A DNA stretch of 64,000 nt from positions 78,002,367 through 78,066,366 of the forward strand of contig NC_084760.1 in assembly GCF_028858725.1 (NCBI RefSeq), written 5' to 3'. This stretch comes from Colius striatus. Taxonomy: Eukaryota; Chordata; Aves; Coliiformes; Coliidae. Positions 55,101-64,000 of the stretch are shown piece after piece. The notes below the pieces were generated by a model. The model did no database searches. It worked only from the letters and a program-made list of their open reading frames with translations, and had not been told where the DNA came from. Each line of letters starts with the position of its first letter. Position 1 is the stretch's first letter. Both the position numbers and the translations under genes were made by a program.

Positions 55101-57060
55101 AGCCTCTGGAGCACCCTTCACCTTCACTCACAGGCTGTGGGAAGTCACTCTCCTCTCCTGGCATAGACCATAGCTTGACAGGTAAAACCTGGCCAGCCTA
55201 GAGGTGTGAGTGGGAGGGTGAGGAGGTTGAGTACTGGCAGCCGCTGAGAGCAGATGGAGGGTTTGAGGCATGTCTGCAGTGGATGGTGATGCCTGAGCAA
55301 ATGAGGAGTATGTGGAGCCACAGGCAGGCAGGTGTTGTGGGTGATGCCAGTGACAAACAGGCAGCCATGGGTGTGAAGTGGTGAGCCATTTCTGTGTACC
55401 TGCCAGTGGATTTCCCCTTGCATTGACTACTGAGCCTGGGAGCACCTTTCCGAGGCTGTGGTGTCTGATGCTGCACCAACCACTGGAGAGAGAAGACCAC
55501 AGGTCAGGCTCTGCACAGGGCAGGAGTCTCACTGTCTCTGACTAATACAGAATTTTCCATGGGGCGGAGGGGCCAGACTGGCACCAAAACCACCCTCCTG
55601 ATACCTACCTTGCTTTAAGCATGGTTCCAAAGTAAAATTAAACCAGACTATCTATATTTCTCTGTATGATGTGGGACACATTCTCATAGGTCAGTGAGAA
55701 CCCTCAGCCCTGCCTTGACCTCATACTGACCCAGACTCTACTCCATATCATCCAATTTTGCTGCAGAGGAGTTTGAGTGACAGAACATGCAAAGGGATCA
55801 GTCCAGGCCTGGGCCCTTTTTGCTGAGCTGGTTTATTCTGCTACCCTTGATTATTTGGGGTACATCAGGATCTTTAGTTATACATCCTACCAGAACACTT
55901 TCTATCTTATGGTGATTGCAAGTTCTTTAAACAGCAAGCCAAGGTCTTGCAAAGGAGGGTAAGGGCAGGGGTGAAAGAAAATGGCCCTGAACTAAGAGAC
56001 ACTGAGTGGAAGAAAGATCTCTTTTTCAGCTGTTTCAGCAGACAGTCTCTTCTAGATACCAACAACCACTTGAGAGCTGCTTGCTACTCTCCAGAGACCT
56101 GAAGCACTAATAGGAGAGAAGGTAAGTTAGGAAGGATGTGCTTCCAGTGACTTGGGAGGACCATGGCTACCAGGTTCAGCCAGGTCTGCAAGCCATTTCA
56201 GTGCATTAACACTCACATGTAATTGCCCATGGGAGTATTTTGGTGAAACTCTTCTTTCCCCATCCAGCTATTTCTGATGTTGAGGATCACCTGGCATTTT
56301 GTTCACAGGCTTTGTTCGTTGGGGAAAGTCAGCTGGTGCAACAACAAGGTGTTTCAACTTTCTCCCTGATTAGATGAGCCAGTCCTATGTAATTAAGCAG
56401 CTTAGCTCAAGGCAACAGAAGCCATTATCACTGGGCTCTTCTGCTCTGCTTGAACTCTGTTATCCATGCTAAAAATGTCAGAAAAAGAAAATATCTTCTT
56501 CTCTCTCCGGCGCCTCCCTGGCGCTGTCTGAGTGGCAGGTGCATATCTGAGATGCCTCTAAGTGCATCTATCTGATCACCTTCCCTCCCCATTTCAGGCT
56601 GTCTCATTGGAGGTGGCATGAGACCTGGTCTCATGGGAGAGCAAGAACACTTGGCCACTTCTTGGGGAAAAACTCTTTGGTCTGCCAACCTTCCTGCTTC
56701 TCAGGGAGGGAGCTTATCTTGGCTACTGAAGGCACCATGTGAAACTCTTCTCTTGCCTCTAGGAAACAGCAAGGGTTGAGAATAAGCCCTTCTCTGAATG
56801 TCTCTGCACCTCTTCATCCTCCTTCTCCACTGGGCCTGCACCAGAGGATAGAGTTTACCTGGGGAAGGCATGGAAAATACTCCACTTTTGGGGCCATCTC
56901 ATGAATTTTTATCTGAGCCTGACCTTGTCATGTACTGCAGGGCTGGGAGAGGTTTTTCAGGTAGGCATAAATGTGACAAGGATTATTCTCTTCTGGTTAC
57001 AAATGGTAATGCTGCAGGCTCACTCTCCTGTGTCTGGGCAAGCATGTGTACCACATAGAT
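49119..57060. other. Downstream intergenic DNA
   Basis: No exon, RNA gene or clear transposon was recognised in these 8 kb. A small imperfect tandem repeat lies at about 53380-53420. Confidence 0.5.
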
Positions 57061-57110
57061 AAGCCACACATAGATAAGCATATGTGTACGCATGTACATA
57101 CATACACACA
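57061..57110. repeat. CA/TA-rich low-complexity stretch abutting the CR1 tail
   Basis: CACATAGATAAGC repeats and ACATACATACACACATAG run directly into the CR1 end. Probably tail-associated or a pre-existing simple repeat. Confidence 0.6.
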
Positions 57111-57962
57111 TAGAATCATAGAATGTTAGGGGTTGGAAGGGACCTTTAGAGATCATCTAGTCCAACCTCCCTGCAGAAGCAGGTTCATCTAGAATAGGTC
57201 GCATAGGAACATGTCCAGGCGGGTCTTGAAGACCTCCAAGGAAGGAGACTCCACAACCCCTCTGGGCAGCCTGTGCCACTGCTCCGTCACCCTCACAGTG
57301 AAATAGCTTTTTCTTATGTTTAAGTGGAACTTTTTGTGTTCCAGCTTCATCTCATTACCCCTTGTCCTGTTGCTAGCTACTATAGAAAAAAGGAATGTCC
57401 CAACCTCCTGACACCCACCACTTAGATATTTGTAAATGTTTGTAAGATCTGCCCTAAATCTCCTCCAAACAGCCCCAGTTCCCGCAGCCTTACCTTGTAT
57501 AAAAGGTGTTCCAGTCCCCTGATCATCTTGGTGGCCCTGCACTGGACTCTCTCCAGAAGTTCCCTGTCCCTCTTGAGCTGAAGAGCCCAGAACTGGACAC
57601 AGTACTTCAGATGAGGGCAGAGGAGAGGGGAAGAAGAACCTCCCTTGACCTGCTGGCCACACTCTTCTTGATGTGTCCCAGGATGCCATTGGCCTTCTTG
57701 GCCAAGAGGGCACATTGCTGGCTCATGTTTAGTTTACTATCAATCAGGACTCCCAGGTCTCTCTCTGCAGACTTGCTCTTCAGCAGTTCGAGCCCCAGCC
57801 TGTACTGGTGCATGGGGTTCTTCCTTCCCAGATGCAGGACTCTGCACTTGTCCTTGTTGAACCTCATGAGGTTCCTCTCTGCCCAACTCTCAAGCCGGTT
57901 GAGATCCCGCTGAATGGCAGCACAGCCTTCTGGGCAATCAGCCAGTCCTCCCAGTTTGGTGA
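57111..57962 (-). mobile_element. CR1 LINE, 5'-truncated copy with a decayed reverse-transcriptase end
   Basis: The plus strand starts AGAATCATAGAATG, TTGGAAGGGACC, GATCATCTAGTCCAAC, the complement of the CR1 3' end. Read on the minus strand, the copy encodes the C-terminal part of the CR1 reverse transcriptase. Pieces such as [30 protein letters not shown] and V-E-S-P-S-L-E-V-F-K-T-R-L-D are recognisable. The frame is broken into two or three parts (about 57962-57607, 57715-57422 and 57713-57189), so it is inactive. The endonuclease and most of the reverse transcriptase are missing. The copy ends abruptly near 57962, the usual 5' truncation. This element class is typical of birds and other sauropsids. 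Confidence 0.93.
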
Positions 57963-60900
57963 TACAAATCACACGTATGCAATCCACAGAACCGACCCCT
58001 ATACCAAGCCTCAAACAAAAGTAATGCTTGAGGGCAGGTTGTATTTATTTGCTCCGGTCCAAAACCACACTGTCTCTTCGTTCACAGTTGGTCCCTGTTG
58101 ATTTCCCATCTATTTACCCAGTTGTCACTAAGTATTGCTGTGTTACTCAGACGTGTTTCCTGGTCATAACTCATTGTGAGTTTTCACATTCAAGTGCTAT
58201 TATCACCCATTAATGTATTAATAAAGCAAATTAAAGGCTTGCTTTTAGGAAGAAAGCTCTTTACAGTAGAGATGCCTCTAATCCGTCTTGCTGGTCAGAA
58301 AGTGCTCAATGTCTGTTGTCATAACATTAACCATGTTGTGGTTTGGTGGGTGCTTCTGGCAAAATTGCCTAGAAAGGTGTCCTAGGTTCTCTGGGTAGCT
58401 CTGGAAGGGATGTGGCACTTCTATAGCACTTCAAACACCTCTTTTGCTGCTGGCTGTGAAGTACTCCTGCAGGAAATGTTGGTGCTTATCACAGCACCTG
58501 GAACACATGCTGCTTAGGAGAACAGGACAGCAGAGCTCAAGAGTCAGTCAGGGCATGGAGGGCAGAGTCTAAACCCCAGCAGGAAAAGAGATCTGTTGAG
58601 GTAAACTAATGCAACTTCTACTGGAGGCTGAAGCACATAACCTCCCACCACACAGACTACGGTGGACATAACTGAACTGTGCAGAGACACCTTTCTCTTT
58701 CTTTTAGGGGATGCAAGTCTCATACTGTCACCTTGACTGGGATGAGATCAGAATGAACTGGCTTGGCTCCAAGGTGAGCAGCCATGCAGGGTTAGGTAGG
58801 AATATATATCCTTATGAAAGATCACTGATTAAAGCTGAAGATCTCTGCCTTTTTCCTTGAAAAGATTGCATGGGATTTAAGAGTGAAGCTCCAGAAATGA
58901 GAAACAGACTTTTCTGCCAATTGGGAAAGCTTCTCTGAGCAGGGAGGAGAGCATTCTGGTGAGGTAGATAACCATCTTCAGGAGCAAAGGACCCACCACA
59001 AGCCTTTCCACCTTCTGTCTTAGACATGAAGTCACTTCTTCAAAGATGCTTTCTCTGACTATGATACCTGTTGAGGAAAATAAACCACTTGCATTACCTA
59101 CGTTCTTCTACCTGTGGGAGAGGAATGAAGAAAGAAGGAGTTGCATAGGGCAGATGTTAGTCAGACTGCCTCAGGTGCTACTAAGAGGACTTCAGATACC
59201 ACCAGAAATGTTTGTATAAGGATGGGAGCGAGTCAGTATCTGTGTTATTCTGAGCTGGGGGCCTCGGCTGCTAGTGTGGAGTCTGACATTTGGGTAAGAG
59301 TCATCAAGGCATCAGAAGTGAGAGAAATATCTGGTCCTATGAAAATGACACATAGATGGGGGCAGAGAAAGAAGAGCCTCTTTTTGTGAAGTGATGTCAG
59401 GAGAAGGCTTTGTTTTGCACTTAAGCAGGTGGCATGTCATCCTGGAATGGCCAACGAGGGACTCATTTCTGAAGCTGCTTGTCCCCGTGCTTCTGCAGAC
59501 ACAAATATTCCCCCCAATGCTCTTGCAACACAGAGAGGAAAGTGACTTCATGGCATTCCTTTTCTGACTGTTTCTCTGGCATGTGCTTTCTAAACATAGA
59601 TCTAAAAATCAGAAAGTACCAGGAGAATTATGGGTTTCTACACCCTATTGTGCTTTATAATAATTATAATTATTGTAAATACGGCCCAGACACTGTAATT
59701 TTCTGCTCTCCATTGAGTCTTTCTTTTTCATTTTCTTTTTCTTTTTATGACTGTTTTCTAAGAAAGTTTTCATATGTCACCTTATATATTGGAAATGGCA
59801 GAGTTAGCTCTTAAAATAAAAGGAGTAGCTTGGGGTGGGATGGAGAGAAGGACGAGAAGGGAGTGAGGAAAGAGAAATGTCATATAGTCCATGGTGAGGG
59901 CACCAGTATACACAATCAGAAGACCTGGTGCTGTAGCTAATCTAATGTCGATCTGCCATGTCATAGGCTCCATCTTTGTACAGCTGTTTAATTGTGGGGG
60001 CCTTTTATCTCATTGCTTGGTTCAGCAGCTCTCAGACCTGGTTTAGAGGTGCTGAGCACTTCTCACATTCAGTGTCTAGTTGAAATGAATGGAAGAAGAC
60101 ATAGTATAGATATTTGAATAGATGGAGTTTTTTTGGGCATTGTTCGGGTATAAGCGGGAAAACCTGTTTTACAGAATGGACAGATATTTTCTATGACACA
60201 CACTCTGGTCCTATGCCCTAGGACTGTCCCGACCAGATACGTGGCTAACGTCTCTTCCTGCCTGGGCAACTTGGTCTTATTCCTTTGGACATTAAGGTGT
60301 GAGGTAGAGTGTAGAGAGACTGAAAATCAAGTATATCCAGGTTTTCTCCCACTAGGAGATCAGAATGCGGCCATTTTATGACTTAGGCTGGTAGAAGCAG
60401 AAAATACTCCTACACCTCAGAGAACAGGCATAGATAATACCACCTGGAGGTCTGTACAGGAGTGATCAGAAAAGGAAAAATGCAGTAAACAGCATCAGGG
60501 AAAACCAAAGACAAAATATCCAGATATCCTGAAGTCAGGCAAGAAAGTTTACAATCAATTCAGACTGAACTTAAAGAAAAAAAATAGAGGAAAAAATGGA
60601 AAAAGTTAGGGTAAGGATGGATAAAACCTGTTAAAAGATGTGAGAGATACAGTGTGATTGATAGTAGGAAAACCAGAAAAATATCTATGTGACATAGACA
60701 ACAGGAAAGCAGGACACAGGCAAAGGAGAAGTCACTTGGAATGAGAATCGCTACTTTAAAATAAGGAACTGAACTGAAACATCATCACCAGAAACCAAAC
60801 AGAGGTTCAGATTGAACTGCAATTAATTTATCCAACTTTTGCCCAAACAGGATAGTTTCTCACTGATAGCTTGGTCTTTTTCCACTCCTCAAGTCTCCTC

Positions 60901-63900
60901 TGGGGGCTTTCAAAGCAAACCAGAGAGCAGAAATCTGCTCTCCACCACACAACCAGGGGAACCTTGGTTTTACAGAATTTTAAAGAAAAATGGATGAGCC
61001 TTTTTATGTATCTTTCTACAAAGAGTATAGGGTTTACAGTGTGGATTAAGAGGCTTGAAAGATGTAAGTGTTATTCTGTCTGTGAAAAGAGAAGTAGTTC
61101 AGAGGCTGCAGCTGGTGATGGGACTCAGGATTTTGGCTTCTAGTTCCAGGCTTGGGAAGTGATTGACTGTAGCCTGGAAGTGAAAAGTAGGTTAGTGGAG
61201 TTTAATTCCTGCCTTTCCTGCTGTCCTACAACAACCTACTGAATCACTCTCTTAGTAAAGCAATGCTAATTAATTGCCTCACAGAGGGTTTCCCTGATGC
61301 TGAACGACGCTCTTTGCGGAGCGCCCTGAAACCTACTGGTGAACGGTGACTTGGTGGAGCAATGATTTTGCCTTTACCTTATGGGGCAAGAACTTCTAAC
61401 AAGAAGGTTTGTGTATTTGCCTCTGGCCATCTATAAATACACTGCTATTGCAGGCAATGCAATAGGCTGAGCAGAAAACCCTGTGCATTAAAAGGAACAG
61501 TTGCCGCAGTATTTGGAAGTAAGTCAAATCCTCTGCTATCAGCATTTCTTACAAATACCACAGATTCTTTACGTTTGTGCCTCCACCATTTCAAGCTGTT
61601 GCTTTAACTTGTTAATAGGTCTGTGCTGTAAAAAAAAACCAAACCCATGTGTACTGCTTTTTTTTTTTTTTTTTTAATGGGGTAACACTCAGACATTACT
61701 TTGTGCCCAGCAAGAGAGCAAGAACATGGAATCTGCTGGATTCCTGATGGAAAGGTCTACAAGGATCATGGAGGGAAAACTGACAGCCAGATATTTATGA
61801 AAAAGAGAGGATCTGGTTGGATTCAAGAGTGTGCTACAAGCTAGATACTTATCTACTGAAAATTGATGGTTTCACTGAATTAATTTGAGTTATGCTGATT
61901 TATAACCACTGAGGATTTGCACAAGTCCATATAAACAACTCTAATTAAGCCTCTTTCAAGCAAGAATTAGTACCAAGAGATAAATCTTGGTGTGCTATAC
62001 GTCCTTACCAATTGTCTTCCAAACTCTGCTCTTTCTTGTCTCTGTAAAGAGTCTGTGGAGATTTTGTGATCCAGGTTCAGCCAACTCACTTTCCACTCCT
62101 CTCAGCTTTGCTGATACAGCTTCTCCAGCCTGTGCTGAGTCACTGATCATAACTGAAAACAAACAGCAAGCCTGAAGATATGAGCAGCCCCAGAAGCAAC
62201 TGCATCAGGTGGAAGCCAACACGTGGAGCCAGGGCCAAATTCTAGCTTGACCAATGGAGAAATCTATAGCAATGGAGCGGGATCAGCAAGACTTGCATTC
62301 TCAAGCTGAGCTTGGCTGAATTCCTAAGAATGAGGCTTTATCTTGTCCAGCAACCGCCAAGACTTAGGGAAGAGAGGACTGGCATAAACATATGGCTGGT
62401 ATTGAGCAGGTATTTAGCAGAAAGCTGGACTGAAAGTACCTGAGGATCCCTGTGGGCATGCAAAGGTGACGATTTAGCCACTCAGACAGCAACCATTCTT
62501 TGTGGGCTCACATCATCTTTCCCGCAGACCTGCTCGTGGTATAGCAGCAACATTCTGCGGCTGTTTCCCCAGCAGTGGGTGGAGGATGGCTGATACATTA
62601 CCTACCACATTTCATTGCACAATTCCTAGAGGTGTGTGTGGCACCTGCTGCTCTTCCCCATGCCCTGAGTATTGGTTTTGCAAGACTCAACACAGATCGA
62701 GGGCTCCAGGGCTGCATATGTTGCTGAGAGGATTCAAAAAAGGGAGAGCGTGAGGATCTCCAGAGTAGTCAGCTGGCAGTTTAATTTCAGCATGGGTAGG
62801 TACAAGGTAATACAACATGAAAGACCAACTTAAACCACTTAAGTAACACAACAGGCCATAAATAAATTATTTCTTACTCAGGAAAACATCAAGGTCCTTT
62901 TCAGGCTCCTTGAGCAATAGTGATCACAATAGCTAGCTAGCACTGAAAAGGCTGTATTATAATACCCTCCTATGAATCAGAATTATGTCTACATTTGATA
63001 CGATGTGCTCAGATTTTGTCACTTTTCTGAAAGACATAGCAAAAATAGAAGACATCCAAAGACAGATGAGGCAAATTATTAGAAGACCTAGAAGGATTTC
63101 ACAAAGAAAAGATTAGGACCATTAATTTAGTGAGAGGGATGTGACATGGGAATGAAAAGAACAAAGGCACACGAGAGAAGGCACACGAGACCCTGCTATT
63201 TATCCTTTATTAAAATACCAGAATGAGAAAGAAAGAGCTCATGACTTAAAATACTGCACCTGAAATACTAATAAGAGAATACACTGTATTACGCAGTATG
63301 TAACCCATGGAATTCACTGTTTGAAAGTACAACTGGGGCCAAGAGCTTGGGAAGACGTTACCCTCACATTTTCCATACAGGAGCAATAAAAATATCATCC
63401 ACCCCTACACCAGCTGGGATAAAAACCTACATGGGATATAAATCTTCCTCTTGCACGACAATAATTGCTGTGAGCTAGACGAGGAAACCTATTGCATAAC
63501 TGTCCATTATGAGGGTTTTACTACCTCCCATGAAGCATATGGTGCTGGCTGCCAGTGGAGATGGGCTGCTGCTGGGAGTAACACTGCTGCTGCTGCTCCT
63601 TGCCATCTCTCCATGCACATCCTTTCATCTGGAACAGGTCTTTTAGCTGTGCTGGGGACCTCTGCAGCAGTGGATGACTAGGACAGACCAACCTCGTTGG
63701 TGCTTTTGGCAATGAGGTCTGCGTTTGGCATGTGTGGCATTGTTCTGGTGAGCTGGCTGAAATGAGATGTGCCTCTGGCCTTGGGAGATGTGAAAGCTAG
63801 TAGTCATTCACCTGGCTCCCTGGAGCAGCAGACTCCAGGGGTAGGAGTCAGCAGCAGGGAAGATGCCCATCTGCTGCAGACATCAGCGCTCCCCTCGAGA

Positions 63901-64000
63901 CAGAGATATTTGGGTGAATCACTGCTGCCATGTGAGGCCATGATTGGAAAGCATGAAGAAGTTCCCTTAGACTGTGAATTTGTTTGGAGAGAAGAACTAA
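57963..64000. other. Downstream intergenic DNA
   Basis: No exon or RNA gene was recognised. An A-run and a T-run lie at 61630-61676. A GCAC-rich direct repeat (AGGCACACGAGA twice) lies at about 63166-63189. The stretch at about 61255-61500 is less repetitive and could be a conserved non-coding element. Confidence 0.5.

Noticed and set aside
57189..58014. Minus-strand peptide pieces as a host gene
   Set aside because: They are the decayed end of a CR1 reverse transcriptase, not a host gene; frames overlap and shift.
1..64000. CRISPR arrays, phage, operons or bacterial-type systems
   Set aside because: No spaced direct repeats or prokaryotic gene organisation. The window is a spliced vertebrate locus.

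Overview
The window is vertebrate genomic DNA, almost certainly from a bird. It holds one recognisable protein-coding gene, VEGFA (vascular endothelial growth factor A), on the plus strand, with large non-coding flanks. The bird call rests on four points. The assembled protein is 216 residues, the length I recall for chicken VEGFA. Exon 5 is 33 bp, against the 30 bp I recall for human. Exon 7 begins with the bird-type F-H-C-E-P-C. The young repeats are CR1 LINE fragments with the usual avian 3' tail. The species cannot be fixed from sequence alone.

Layout. 1-15,080 is upstream intergenic DNA with a truncated CR1 tail (10,021-10,087) and older repeat relics. 15,080-17,030 is a GC-rich promoter, 5' UTR and first-exon island. 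The eight coding exons are 16409-16474, 22303-22354, 27474-27670, 29493-29569, 29989-30021, 32699-32770, 33927-34058 and 36364-36385. All have GT/AG boundaries and the joined frame is open to a TGA. A second GC-rich island surrounds exon 2. The 3' UTR runs to an ATTAAA signal at 39037 and keeps the AU-rich blocks known from mammalian VEGFA. 39,060-64,000 is intergenic, with several MIR-like relics and a roughly 850-bp CR1 fossil at 57,111-57,962.

How the parts work together. Exons 1-5 encode the signal peptide and the cystine-knot receptor-binding dimer. Exons 6 and 7 encode heparin- and neuropilin-binding modules. Exon 8 gives the C-terminal C-E-K-P-R-R. Exon phases allow in-frame products of 190 (all exons), 166 (no exon 6) and 122 (no exons 6-7) mature residues.

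The most interesting new observation is a 25-nt intronic complementarity (24 of 25 Watson-Crick pairs). It joins the polypyrimidine tract just upstream of exon 6 to a purine tract just downstream of exon 7, bracketing exactly the exons that are alternatively skipped. Other points of note: the mammalian exon 8b acceptor is lost, exon 6 read-through stops at once, a three-codon uORF is retained, a 211-codon frame upstream of the ATG is open and in frame, and signal-peptide residue 10 is glycine instead of tryptophan. No second gene, RNA gene or CRISPR-like system was found.
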